Of a DNA stretch of 64,000 bases, positions 51,265 to 59,909 are shown in pieces; position 1 is the stretch's first letter, and every line of letters begins with the position of its first letter. The position numbers and the translations under genes are program-made. This stretch comes from Halalkalibacter wakoensis JCM 9140 (lineage in GTDB: Bacteria; Bacillota; Bacilli; Bacillales; Bacillaceae_D). Location: the NCBI RefSeq assembly GCF_000513095.1, contig NZ_BAUT01000007.1, forward strand, positions 41,607 to 105,606, read 5' to 3'. The notes below the pieces were generated by a model. The model did no database searches, was not told the origin of the DNA, and saw only the letters and a program-made list of their open reading frames with translations.

Positions 51265-51279
51265 GTCACATTATGTGAC
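51265..51279. promoter_or_regulatory. Palindrome upstream of the second narK-like gene
   Basis: GTCACAT-T-ATGTGAC is a perfect inverted repeat made of everted Fnr half-sites, about 110 bp upstream of the start codon. No Fnr box in the usual order is present there. Confidence 0.45.
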
Positions 51280-51386
51280 AAGGTTATAGATTATTAAAAA
51301 TATTTGCACTAAACTCTAAGCTATATCCAAAATACATATTTAAGCTTTTTGAAATAGCTGTTTCAACAACTGAAGGAGGACCAAAA

Positions 51387-52565
51387 GTGCAAACCAATGG
51401 AAGAACAAGTGCATTACTTTTATCGACAATAGCCATGATTATTTCGTTCGCGGTGTGGTCTGTTTTTTCACCGATTGCTTCTACGATACAGGAGCAATAC
51501 GGTTTAAGTGAGACTCAACGAAGTTTAATCATTGTCATTCCTATATTACTTGGATCCATCATGCGTATTCCAATGGGAATCATCGCAGATAAATACGGAG
51601 CGAGGAAAGTTTATACATTCACAATGTTTTTCAGTGTATTTCCCATGATTGCTGCTGGTTTTGCAAATTCATTTGCAGCATTGCTTTTTTGGGCTTTCTT
51701 AATCGGTATGGCTGGTACAACTTTTACAATCGCCATTACTTATGTAACAAAATGGTTTCCTCAAGAGAAACAAGGACTTGTGCTAGGAATCATCGGGATG
51801 GGAAATTTAGGTACGGCCGTTGCATCATTCGCCATACCATCAATCGTAAACGTATTTGGGTTACAATGGGCTTTTTGGGGACTGGGAATAGCCTTAAGCA
51901 TAATGACCGTCATTTTCTGGTTTGGAACTAAAGAATTACCACGTCCAAAAGAAGTGAAAACATTAAAAGAAGCATTATCCGTGACGAAGTACAAGGCTAC
52001 GTGGCAGTTGTCTCTATATTACTTCTTAACTTTCGGGGGCTTTGTGGCATTCGGTTTTTATTTGCCGACCTTGTTGCAACAGACGTTTCAAATGACAGCC
52101 GTTAATGCCGGATTTTATGTTGCCATTTTTGTTGTTGCGGCAACACTTATTCGACCATTAGGTGGGTACTTAGCAGATAAAGTTGGTGCAAACCAGGTGA
52201 TTGCTTTTCTTTTCTTAGGAATTATTTTAAGTGCATCAACAATGGCTTTGACGTTAGAGCAGTTTTCTTATTTTAGTATTAGTTGCTTAATCATGGCGAT
52301 GCTACTTGGTGCTGGCAATGGGGCTGTTTTTAAACTTGTTCCAGAGGTATCTCCAAAAAATACAGGAGCTGTAACAGGTATCATCAGTGCTGTTGGAGGA
52401 ATCGGGGGGTTCTTCCCACCTTTATTGATGGGAATGGTAAAAGAATTAACAGGGACATATAGTTTAGGATTTGTATTCTTAGCTGTATTTGCCGCAGGAT
52501 GCCTTCTGTTGAATCTACTATCTTTTATTAAAGTCAATTATGGTGCGACCCAGGTTAATAAATAA
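51387..52565 (+). CDS. Nitrate/nitrite transporter, NarK/NasA-type MFS
   Basis: A 392-residue major facilitator protein with about 12 segments. It has the nitrate-porter patterns 'RIPMGIIADKYGARKVYTFT', 'GIIGMGNLGTAVASF' and 'GAGNGAVFKLVPEVSPKNTG', with Arg in the first and in 'LIRPLGGYLADK' for anion binding. It is shorter than the narK product at 13501-14811 and belongs to the NasA-like proton-coupled importer branch. The GTG start follows GAAGGAGG. It would supply nitrate to the reductase operon. Confidence 0.9.
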   Translation: MQTNGRTSALLLSTIAMIISFAVWSVFSPIASTIQEQYGLSETQRSLIIVIPILLGSIMRIPMGIIADKYGARKVYTFTMFFSVFPMIAAGFANSFAALLFWAFLIGMAGTTFTIAITYVTKWFPQEKQGLVLGIIGMGNLGTAVASFAIPSIVNVFGLQWAFWGLGIALSIMTVIFWFGTKELPRPKEVKTLKEALSVTKYKATWQLSLYYFLTFGGFVAFGFYLPTLLQQTFQMTAVNAGFYVAIFVVAATLIRPLGGYLADKVGANQVIAFLFLGIILSASTMALTLEQFSYFSISCLIMAMLLGAGNGAVFKLVPEVSPKNTGAVTGIISAVGGIGGFFPPLLMGMVKELTGTYSLGFVFLAVFAAGCLLLNLLSFIKVNYGATQVNK

Positions 52566-52566
52566 A

Positions 52567-52603
52567 AAAGAAAGCTGATCCTAACAGATCGCTTTCTTTT
52601 TTT
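52567..52603. terminator. Convergent terminator
   Basis: AAGAAAGCTGATC/GATCGCTTTCTT stem followed by TTTTT on the plus strand. Confidence 0.82.
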
Positions 52604-52605
52604 GG

Positions 52606-53085
52606 TTAATCCAATGCTTCCTGTGATAGGACAATTCCGTCTTCATCCGCATATAAATAGGCCCCAGGTTCAAATAGGGCACCAGCAAACTGGATGGAGA
52701 TCCCACGTTCTCCTTTTCCTCGCTTAATGCTTTTTAATGGATGTGTCCCTATGCAATAAATACCGATATCCATCTCATTAATTTGAGCGCTATCACGAAT
52801 GCAACCATTTACAATGATTCCAGCTAGTTTTCTCTTAACGGCAATATGAGCCAGATTATCTCCGATAAGGGCACAATTGCGCGAACCACCACCATCTACA
52901 ACGAGAACACTTCCACTAGGGATGGTTTGCAAAGCTTCCTTTACAAGAACGTTGTCATCTAAAACCTTGACGGTATGTATAGTACCAGAAAAACACCGTC
53001 TCGCTCCATAAAGCTTAAAAATATTATCAACAATATCAAGCTTGTCACTATGTTGATCACAAAGATCAGCTGTATAAATCCCCAT
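52606..53085 (-). CDS. RraA-like protein
   Basis: A 159-residue member of the RraA/HMG-aldolase family. It begins with 'YTADLCDQH', has 'VVDGGGSRNCALIGDNLA' and 'IVNGCIRDSAQI', whose Arg-Asp pair binds metal and substrate in aldolases (4-hydroxy-4-methyl-2-oxoglutarate aldolase/oxaloacetate decarboxylase). In Gram-positives an RNase E-regulator role is unlikely because RNase E is absent. The ATG at 53085 has GGGAGGCG upstream. Confidence 0.87.
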   Translation of the reverse strand: MGIYTADLCDQHSDKLDIVDNIFKLYGARRCFSGTIHTVKVLDDNVLVKEALQTIPSGSVLVVDGGGSRNCALIGDNLAHIAVKRKLAGIIVNGCIRDSAQINEMDIGIYCIGTHPLKSIKRGKGERGISIQFAGALFEPGAYLYADEDGIVLSQEALD

Positions 53086-53221
53086 TTCTTTATCGCCTCC
53101 CACATCTAAACAGAGGGCATTGAAAAAGCTGATATCCGACCTTGTTCAGTGCCCTCATATAAAGAAAGACTGACGAATGTCAGTCTAGAAAGAATTTCTG
53201 TACTATTACAGGTTTATGTTA

Positions 53222-53356
53222 TTAGTTGTGATCAATCAAGCTTAAACATTTGTCACATTGGTTTAAATAGGATTCATGCATTTCAACGATGCTAGTGCCA
53301 CAATCTGTGCATTTTTTAGGTTCAATATTTCTAAAAGTTTCAGGTGTAGGTGTCAT
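53222..53356 (-). CDS. yhfH: YhfH-like zinc-ribbon protein (44 aa)
   Basis: A 44-residue protein with two CxxC knuckles ('KKCTDCGTSIVEMHESYLNQ' and 'CDKCLSL') that probably bind one zinc. The spacing and the 'E-x-HESY' segment match the YhfH family of Bacillus, whose function is unknown. GGAGGG lies eight bases upstream of the ATG. A small hairpin (ACTGAC-GAAT-GTCAGT, 53168-53183) downstream may be its terminator. Confidence 0.78.
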   Translation of the reverse strand: MTPTPETFRNIEPKKCTDCGTSIVEMHESYLNQCDKCLSLIDHN

Positions 53357-53495
53357 TCTTAATCCCTCCAAATGTTTTTGTTATACTTATTGTATTATAA
53401 CAGAACTTATTAATCAATACTGTTTTATAATATATTTTGTATTTTTTTGCCTATTTTACTAAGTTGTATTGTAACAGCTTTGGAAATAGGGGTCT

Positions 53496-54329
53496 TTATG
53501 TATGAATGGAATCGTTTAACCATTGGATTTCAGCTTCATGTGTGATTCCTTCATCTTTTGGTGTTTCTAATATAAACGGAATGTCCTTTAGAACTTTTGA
53601 ACTTAGTAAAGTGTTAATTTGTTCACTTGTAAGGTGACCAGTCGTTAAGTTAGCATGGCGATCTTTTCTTGAAGAAAAAGGGTATTTTGAATTGTTAAGA
53701 TGAATAGCTTTCAAGTGTGGAAAATAATCAAGTTCTAATCCTTTTTCCTCAACTTCATTCCAATTATCGCCATTCCACAATCCACTAGCAAACGCATGGC
53801 ACGTGTCAAAGCAGAAGCCGATTTTCTCTCGGTTGTCCGTTAATTGACGAACTTGAGCCATTTCTTCTAGTGTGATTCCCATATCCGATCCTGCCCCTGC
53901 GTTATTTTCAATTAAGACCATTGTTTGACCATGAAATCTTGAAACAACGTCATTTAATACACGAATCATTTTCTTGTATCCTTCTAAAAGTTCAAGCTTC
54001 TTCGTTGTACCAAAATGAACGACAACCCCTATTGCACCACAAGCGTCTGCAATTTCTAAGTCGTTCACTAGAGAAGAAATGATTTGCTCTTCTGCCCCTT
54101 TGGTCTCAGGAATAAGTTTGGTAGGGTATGGTGAGTGAACAATTGATTTGATGTTATGTTCTTCACAATATTCCTTACAGTTTTTTGCATCTTCTTGATT
54201 AAACTCTTTCACACTTATGCTTCTAGGGTTTTTTGGGAAAAATTGAAAAGCATTTGCCCCTTTTTGGTGAGCTGTCTTTGCTGCTTCTAAGTATCCGTTT
54301 CGTATACTGACATGACTACCAAAGTACAT
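53496..54329 (-). CDS. nfo: Endonuclease IV (AP endonuclease, Nfo type)
   Basis: A 277-residue TIM-barrel AP endonuclease for base-excision repair. The three-metal site is visible in order: 'VVHFGTTKK', 'LIENNAGAG', 'FCFDTCHAFASG', 'AIHLNNSK', 'DRHANLTTGH' and 'FILETPK'. It is slightly shorter than the usual 297 residues, mainly in the N-terminal loops. It sits next to two methionine sulfoxide reductase genes on the other strand, so both sides concern oxidative damage. Confidence 0.9.
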   Translation of the reverse strand: MYFGSHVSIRNGYLEAAKTAHQKGANAFQFFPKNPRSISVKEFNQEDAKNCKEYCEEHNIKSIVHSPYPTKLIPETKGAEEQIISSLVNDLEIADACGAIGVVVHFGTTKKLELLEGYKKMIRVLNDVVSRFHGQTMVLIENNAGAGSDMGITLEEMAQVRQLTDNREKIGFCFDTCHAFASGLWNGDNWNEVEEKGLELDYFPHLKAIHLNNSKYPFSSRKDRHANLTTGHLTSEQINTLLSSKVLKDIPFILETPKDEGITHEAEIQWLNDSIHT

Positions 54330-54414
54330 GTTTTCACCTACTCACTCGATAATATGTTATCTTTTCATTATGAGAAATTTTGTGTTCAACCATTCATAAA
54401 AAGGGGGGGAACCA

Positions 54415-55065
54415 ATGAAATACGATTATTCGCGTAAAGCCCGACAGATTGAGACGATTACATTTGGAATGGGATGATTTTGGGGACCTGATGCTCGGTT
54501 CGGGCATTTAGAAGGGGTGATTCGTACACGAGTCGGCTACTCTGGTGGTTCAACCGACCATCCTACATACCGGCAAATGGGAGATCATACCGAAACGCTT
54601 CAAGTTGATTTTGACTCTGACCTTATAAGTCTCGAGCAACTATTGGACACATTTTGGCGAAACCACACCCCGCGCAAAGATGGATATGGTGGTCATCAGT
54701 ATATGTCACTGTTGTTGTTTCATAATTCAAAACAAAATAAGATCATTGATCAGGTTAAAGTAAAATGGGAAGCTAAGACCAACCAAAGATTAGAGACAGA
54801 GATTAAACCCTTTGAGCAATTTACGCTTGCTGAGGATAAGCATCAAAAGTATTATTTCAAACGGTCAAAGAAAGCATACGAAATGATCCTACAGCTCTTT
54901 TCTACCCATGAGGACTTTGTAAACTCAACAATAGCAGCACGGTTAAATGGATTTGTCCGTGAGTTTGGGACATTGCACGATCTAAAAAATGAAATAAATG
55001 AATGGAGATTAGACGAAAAAGATCGTCTTCTGTTGATTGAAACAATTAAAAAATTAAAATGGTAG
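54415..55065 (+). CDS. msrA: Peptide-methionine (S)-S-oxide reductase MsrA with UGA at the catalytic position (probable selenoprotein)
   Basis: A 216-codon frame if UGA at 54475-54477 is read through. Residues 17-29 read [15 protein letters not shown], exactly where MsrA enzymes have the catalytic Cys (GMGCFW). The rest is normal MsrA ('[20 protein letters not shown]'). There is no other Cys in the protein, so only selenocysteine would make it active. A hairpin at 54491-54507 (ATGCTCG/CGGGCAT, GTT loop) starts 13 bases after UGA, as expected of a bacterial SECIS. The start has AAGGGGGGGG upstream. A nonsense mutation or an error is the alternative. Confidence 0.75.
54491..54507 (+). promoter_or_regulatory. 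Candidate bacterial SECIS hairpin
   Basis: A 7-bp stem (ATGCTCG/CGGGCAT with one G-U) and a GTT loop, whose apical loop begins 21 nt after the UGA. The short distance, the stem and the G at the start of the loop match known bacterial selenocysteine insertion elements. Confidence 0.55.
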
Positions 55066-55073
55066 GGATGAAA

Positions 55074-56012
55074 ATGAAAGAACTTGCCACATTTGCAGGG
55101 GGCCATTTTTGGTTTTTGTTTCCCTCTTTTGTTGACCTACCTGGTGTCTTTAAGGTGACAGCTGGTTATTCTGGAGGGGAAGAAATAGACCCATCCTATG
55201 ATGAGGTCTTGAAAGGACAAACTGGGCATCGGTTTGTCGTTCAAGTAGAGTTTGACCGAACGGTTCTTTCTTTTGAAAAACTGCTAAATGCTTATTGGAA
55301 GACGATTGACCCAACTGATCATTTAGGTCAATTTACTGATAGAGGAAACCCATTCGTGCCAGCCATTTTTTATCATCATCAACAGCAAAAACAGGAAGCT
55401 GTTTTATCCGTTGCATCCCTAAGCACCATTTTTGAACATCCAATTGTAACGGATATAATCCCTTATCGAAATTTCTATCCAGCTGAGCAAAAGCACCAGT
55501 CTTATTTCTTGAAAATCCCGTTTCATTATCGTTATCTTTACAAAAAATCGGGTAGGGAAGATTTTTTTACTAAGCACTGGCAAATCAAATCGAATGATTC
55601 GCGAATGAAAAAATTAGCACCCATTCAATTCGAGGTAACACAAAACAATAAGACAGAACCTCCCTTTGTAAATCCATATGATCAATATAATGAGGATGGG
55701 ATTTATGTTGACGTTGTATCAGGAGAGCCGTTGTTTTCTTCTCGTGACAAATACGATACAGGATGTGGATGGCCTACGTTTTCAAAGCCAATTGTTCACC
55801 AAAACATTAAAGAGAAATTAGATCATAGTCACGGGATGCTTAGGCAAGAGGTAAAAAGCAAACTAGGAGATTCTCATCTAGGGCATGTGTTTGAAGACGG
55901 ACCAAAGGACAAGGGTGGAAGAAGATATTGTATCAACTCTGCTGCGCTTCGGTTCATTCCAGTACGACAATTCGAAAAGGAAGGCTACGAGGAGTACAAA
56001 TTCCTTTTTTAA
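55074..56012 (+). CDS. msrB: MsrA-MsrB fusion with an inactive MsrA domain
   Basis: A 312-residue bifunctional methionine sulfoxide reductase by architecture. In the MsrA half (residues 1-165) the active site reads 'FAGGHFWF' where FAGGCFWC is expected; both Cys are gone and the half contains no Cys at all. The MsrB half (from about 185) is intact, with 'DTGCGWPTF' and the catalytic Cys in '[12 protein letters not shown]', but without the zinc CxxC pairs. It begins 8 bp after the msrA stop and is probably translated together with it. ATG codons at 55059 and 55068 are alternatives. Confidence 0.88.
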   Translation: MKELATFAGGHFWFLFPSFVDLPGVFKVTAGYSGGEEIDPSYDEVLKGQTGHRFVVQVEFDRTVLSFEKLLNAYWKTIDPTDHLGQFTDRGNPFVPAIFYHHQQQKQEAVLSVASLSTIFEHPIVTDIIPYRNFYPAEQKHQSYFLKIPFHYRYLYKKSGREDFFTKHWQIKSNDSRMKKLAPIQFEVTQNNKTEPPFVNPYDQYNEDGIYVDVVSGEPLFSSRDKYDTGCGWPTFSKPIVHQNIKEKLDHSHGMLRQEVKSKLGDSHLGHVFEDGPKDKGGRRYCINSAALRFIPVRQFEKEGYEEYKFLF

Positions 56013-56022
56013 AAATAAAAAC

Positions 56023-56054
56023 ACCATTGGCAATAGGCTAATGGTGTTTTTAGG
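56023..56054. terminator. Convergent terminator after the msr operon
   Basis: AAACACCATT/AATGGTGTTT stem with a paired GC/GC centre, followed by TT on the plus strand and A/T-rich on the other. Confidence 0.78.
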
Positions 56055-57093
56055 CAGCTTTTTCTTTCTGTTTTTTCTTAAAATACCATTTTAAAAAAGG
56101 GGGGACAAATACAATGATTAGAATGATCCTCACTAGTTGAAAGGCGCTCACAATAGCAGGATCCGCTCCGACAATCGAAGCTGTTAAAACCATTTCAATC
56201 AGTCCACCAGGAGCTAAGCTTAACATCGCTGTTGCCAAATCTAATGATGTTAGGTTTGCTAATACCATCCCGAAAAGAAATGAAATCAAAATCAAACCAA
56301 TTGATACTCCGAAATAAACAAGGCTATACTTTCCGCCCATCTTTAAATCACGAAACGATATGTTTTTACCTAGACCGATTCCAACTGCTATTTGGGCGGC
56401 TATTAAAAAGGGAGGAGGGACGGTAGGTATTTCGATAAAACTTATGTTTAAAATCGTTGTTATGATGAGTGGTCCAATAACAATCCCAGCCGGTAGAAGG
56501 TCGCGAACTAGAATTCCTGCAATGATAGGTAGAATCAACCATAAATAACTCCAACCAGCAAAACTAAACGCCGGAGTTTCAACTACACTAATTAAAGCTG
56601 AACTAGATTGAGAGAAATAAAAAATAATAGTTGTTGGAACAACAAACAAAACAGTAACCAACCGAACCGTTTGAAAAATGACAACCAATGAAGATTTCGC
56701 ATGGAGGGCTTCGCTAGCGATAACCATTTCTGTTAAACCACCTGGAATCACTCCAAATACACTGGTGATTTTATCAACATTTATCCATTTCGTTATCAGT
56801 GTCCCTATTATGATACTTGCTGCAATTAATCCGAGCGTCAAAAGCAAAAATAAAAAGAAATAAGGGCTCATTGTCGAAAATGTTTGCAAAGTAAAATACA
56901 TCCCAAAATAAATTCCAAGTATAACAAGACCGCAATTTTTAACAAAATCTGGCCAATAAGCCTGACGTTTGGATAGCCCTTGCCAAAGCATAACAAACGT
57001 TAATGGCCCTAGAACCCAAGGAAGAGGAATGTTTAAGAATGCAAATAAAAAACCGCCAATAAATCCAACTATCGCCGTTTCGATGATTCTCAT
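56050..57093 (-). CDS. AbrB-family membrane transporter
   Basis: A 347-residue protein with about ten membrane segments and the duplicated PF05145 pattern: 'GGFLFAFLNIPLPWVLGPL' and 'VFGVIPGGLTEMVIASEAL' in the first half, 'LAPGGLIEMVLTASIVGAD' in the second. The family is often labelled 'ammonia monooxygenase' or AbrB (E. coli, regulator of aidB); it is unrelated to the Bacillus transition regulator AbrB. The substrate is unknown. The ATG at 57093 has AAAGGGG upstream. Confidence 0.85.
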   Translation of the reverse strand: MRIIETAIVGFIGGFLFAFLNIPLPWVLGPLTFVMLWQGLSKRQAYWPDFVKNCGLVILGIYFGMYFTLQTFSTMSPYFFLFLLLTLGLIAASIIIGTLITKWINVDKITSVFGVIPGGLTEMVIASEALHAKSSLVVIFQTVRLVTVLFVVPTTIIFYFSQSSSALISVVETPAFSFAGWSYLWLILPIIAGILVRDLLPAGIVIGPLIITTILNISFIEIPTVPPPFLIAAQIAVGIGLGKNISFRDLKMGGKYSLVYFGVSIGLILISFLFGMVLANLTSLDLATAMLSLAPGGLIEMVLTASIVGADPAIVSAFQLVRIILIIVFVPPFLKWYFKKKQKEKAA

Positions 57094-57277
57094 AAGTATA
57101 AAACCCCTTTAAAAAAGATATAAAAATTGTACCACAAAAACAGCCATTTCGCCTCTCGAAATAAAACTTCATCCAATTTCTGTGTATTATTTGGTTAATC
57201 CAAAATAATTGCTTCTCGAGAGCGAGTTCGTTAAAATATAATTCGTTGAACAAGAAAATTAGGAAGAAGGTTATGTC

Positions 57278-57571
57278 ATGATTAATCGTACCGTACTAGT
57301 AAAATTTGCAGACACAACGACACAAGAGCAATTACAAGAGGTAGTTGACCGATTCAAAGCGTTAAAAAACCATTTAACTGGAATTGTCGATCTTCAAGCT
57401 GGTTTAAACTTTGCTGAGAGAAGCAAGGATTATCAAGTCGTTTTGACTGTTCGTTTTGAAGATCAAGCTGCACTTGAAGCTTATGTGAACAATGAGGAAC
57501 ATAAAGCAGTTGCAGCATTTATTAAAGAAGTAGGAAGAGTCGACAGCATTGGCGTTGATTTTGAACTTTAA
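57278..57571 (+). CDS. Dabb-family protein (stress-responsive alpha/beta barrel)
   Basis: A 97-residue single-domain protein with the Dabb pattern: 'INRTVLVKFADTTTQEQLQE' at the start, 'FAERSKDYQVVLTVRFEDQA' in the middle and 'AYVNNEEHKAVAAFIKE' with the conserved His near residue 75. Dimeric members bind small hydrophobic molecules; the function is mostly unknown. AGAAGGT lies upstream of the ATG. Confidence 0.82.
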   Translation: MINRTVLVKFADTTTQEQLQEVVDRFKALKNHLTGIVDLQAGLNFAERSKDYQVVLTVRFEDQAALEAYVNNEEHKAVAAFIKEVGRVDSIGVDFEL

Positions 57572-57595
57572 GAAAATAAGATAAATACTTACTTT

Positions 57596-57643
57596 AAAGA
57601 GTGTCTTAATAGGTCATTTGGCCATTTTGACACTCTTTTTTTG
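57596..57643 (+). terminator. Terminator after the Dabb gene
   Basis: AAAGAGTGTC/GACACTCTTT stem with a second inner stem (TGGCC-type) followed by TTTTTT. Confidence 0.82.
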
Positions 57644-57718
57644 TGTAAAAGAGGTGGATAATTTACCGACCTGATAATTCTGAATATTGTGTTATAATTG
57701 ATTAAAAAGGAGAGAACT

Positions 57719-58525
57719 ATGCGACGAATATCTTTCTATTTATTCATTACTGGAATTATTGTTTTCTCTCTCCATCTCTACCATGAAACTAACAAAGAAA
57801 TAAAGTTAATTCATAATAAAAGCGAATACTTAATAAACAACGGTTTGATAACGGTTACATCTTATAATATTCAATACGGTAGAGGGCAAGATCAAAAAAT
57901 CGATCTACAGAGGACAATAGAGACGTTACAATCAGTTGAAGCAAACATTATCAGTTTGCAGGAGGTGGAACGAAATAGTTATCGCTCTAATTTTACAGAT
58001 CAAATTAGAGTTCTGGCAGAAGAGCTGAACATGAATGCGTTTTTTACTCCTTCATTAGCGTACCCGGGCCTTTACTATGGAAATGCCGTCTTGACTTATT
58101 TTCCGATTGTCGAAACAAAAACGGTAACGTTCAAAAATAAAATAGAAAACAGAACGGCACTCGTTATAGAGCTACAAGTAACAGAAGATCAGACCATTCA
58201 TGTAATCAATACCCATTTAGGACTAAATAGAGATGAGAGAGCTAACGCAATTGAACAAATCTATGAAAAAATAAAAACAATAGATGGACCTATCCTATTA
58301 ACTGGAGACCTAAATTCAGTTCCATCTGATCAAGAATATCAAATTTGGAATGACCACCTAACAAAAAGCAACGAAGGTATTCCTTTTCAAACGTATTATA
58401 GTGAAGATTGGCAAATTGATTATATTTTCCACAGTTCAGACTTTCTCGTGAATGATGTGGAAGTAATAGAAAGTGAAGCTTCTGACCACTATCCTGTTAC
58501 AGCAAGAATGGTGTTAAGTAGGTGA
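57719..58525 (+). CDS. Endonuclease/exonuclease/phosphatase (EEP) family hydrolase, membrane-anchored
   Basis: A 268-residue metal-dependent phosphohydrolase. After an N-terminal anchor or signal ('ISFYLFITGIIVFSLHLYH') come the EEP motifs: 'TVTSYNIQYGRG', 'IISLQEVERNS' with the metal Glu, 'VINTHLGLN', 'LLTGDLNSVPSD' and the C-terminal 'SDHYPVTARM' with the catalytic His. It acts outside the cell on DNA, nucleotides or phosphoinositide-like lipids. The ATG at 57719 has AAAGGAGAG upstream. Confidence 0.86.
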   Translation: MRRISFYLFITGIIVFSLHLYHETNKEIKLIHNKSEYLINNGLITVTSYNIQYGRGQDQKIDLQRTIETLQSVEANIISLQEVERNSYRSNFTDQIRVLAEELNMNAFFTPSLAYPGLYYGNAVLTYFPIVETKTVTFKNKIENRTALVIELQVTEDQTIHVINTHLGLNRDERANAIEQIYEKIKTIDGPILLTGDLNSVPSDQEYQIWNDHLTKSNEGIPFQTYYSEDWQIDYIFHSSDFLVNDVEVIESEASDHYPVTARMVLSR

Positions 58526-58566
58526 ATTCATGGTTATACTGCTAAGTGGCGTTTAAATAATAATTT

Positions 58567-58602
58567 AGGACCAGAGCTGTCGTTTCAAGCTCTGGTCCTT
58601 TG
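58567..58602. terminator. Convergent terminator
   Basis: AGGACCAGAGCT/AGCTCTGGTCCT, a perfect 12-bp stem between convergent genes. Confidence 0.85.
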
Positions 58603-58607
58603 TCTAT

Positions 58608-59909
58608 TTATTTAAGTTCAATCGTTACTTCTAATTCTTCAAAGTAGTTCAAAGAGTTCATTTTTAAGGTTGTTACATAAATATCTGTTTGAGTTGAAGG
58701 GGCTTTAAATGAACTTTGATATTGATTAACGGATCCTTCTAGCCTTGAAGCAAATTCAACGCGTTCAAGCATTTTTCCTTCGGTGTCTTCAAGCCAAAAT
58801 GTACTCGCTTGTTCATGGGCATTTTGGCCAACCGCTTCGACAGTGAAAGTAATCACACCGTTTTCCTGTTTAGCATCTAAAATCGTTAACTGACCAAGAT
58901 CTCCTTGAGATAGCACGATCTCCGTTCCATCCCATTGTTTTCTTACTTTCTCAGGGGAATTTGTATTCATCGCTATAGAAAACGGTTTAATTGTTACGTA
59001 TAACGGTATGTTGTCAAGAGGTTCAAAGTAGTGCTTATAATGTGAGGTGATGATACCATTAACAGCGCCACCCCCGCCACCACCTCCGCTAATTGGTTGT
59101 AGTACGCGTCCTTTGTCATCTATTACTTGGTACTGAATGATTTGTTCAGCGTACGTTTCATATTTCTCCTCAGTCATATCATACTGAAGAGCTAATTCAG
59201 TAGATGTAGGCAAAAAGGAAATCGTCTCATAGTGCATCGTAAAGTCACTTGTTTCCTTCATGATATGAACCGGATACTCATGGCTGTTTCCTACCAATTC
59301 TATTGGGAGGTTAACAGACCAAGATCCTCCCCCGAACGGACGTACTCCAAGCGTAAAGGAATCTGGAAGATCATCACGAATTTGAAGACTAATGGCACCA
59401 GCATAAAGACCATTCTCTAATTCTTTTTCCGTCTGTCCCATTCCATGACTTCCAATTGTTCGGCCATTGATTGTAAATTCTACGTCTAAATAGTTAAATT
59501 CACCTAAATCACTATTATGAGCAGGTTCAATGATATAGCCAAGATGGATCCTAGCCCCATCATAAAAGCTGTCTGTAAAGGTAATGATGTGTCCGTCTAC
59601 TTCAACTTGTTCCTCATGGGTTGTCGTTAGTCCGATTTCTGTTCCTTTTTTCACACTGATATCCCCGACAAAATCAAAAGCAGAACCTATAATTGGAATT
59701 CTTTTCATCGTTTCAGCAAATGCAGGAGAAAGAACAGATAAGCCAAAGGTGATAGATAGGGCAGCGACGACTGCAGCAACACTATAATAAATCGTTGCTC
59801 TCCGCTTTTTGCGGGGGAGTTGCTGTAACGTTTCTGCGATTCGCTGATCAATATGGTTTGGCAAAGAGCCGTTAACGTCATTTTTTAGCTTTTGTTCCCA
59901 TTTTTCCAT
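58608..59909 (-). CDS. Anti-sigma factor-like protein with DUF4179
   Basis: A 433-residue protein: an N-terminal cytoplasmic part (residues 1-38), one membrane helix ('YYSVAAVVAALSITFGLSVL', about residues 41-60) and a large external domain containing DUF4179 ('PAFAETMKRIPIIGSAFDF') and a second immunoglobulin-like part. A run of eight Gly is at residue 275. Such proteins act as anti-sigma factors for the sigma encoded before them. It overlaps that gene by 25 bp, so the two are translationally coupled. Confidence 0.85.
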   Translation of the reverse strand: MEKWEQKLKNDVNGSLPNHIDQRIAETLQQLPRKKRRATIYYSVAAVVAALSITFGLSVLSPAFAETMKRIPIIGSAFDFVGDISVKKGTEIGLTTTHEEQVEVDGHIITFTDSFYDGARIHLGYIIEPAHNSDLGEFNYLDVEFTINGRTIGSHGMGQTEKELENGLYAGAISLQIRDDLPDSFTLGVRPFGGGSWSVNLPIELVGNSHEYPVHIMKETSDFTMHYETISFLPTSTELALQYDMTEEKYETYAEQIIQYQVIDDKGRVLQPISGGGGGGGAVNGIITSHYKHYFEPLDNIPLYVTIKPFSIAMNTNSPEKVRKQWDGTEIVLSQGDLGQLTILDAKQENGVITFTVEAVGQNAHEQASTFWLEDTEGKMLERVEFASRLEGSVNQYQSSFKAPSTQTDIYVTTLKMNSLNYFEELEVTIELK

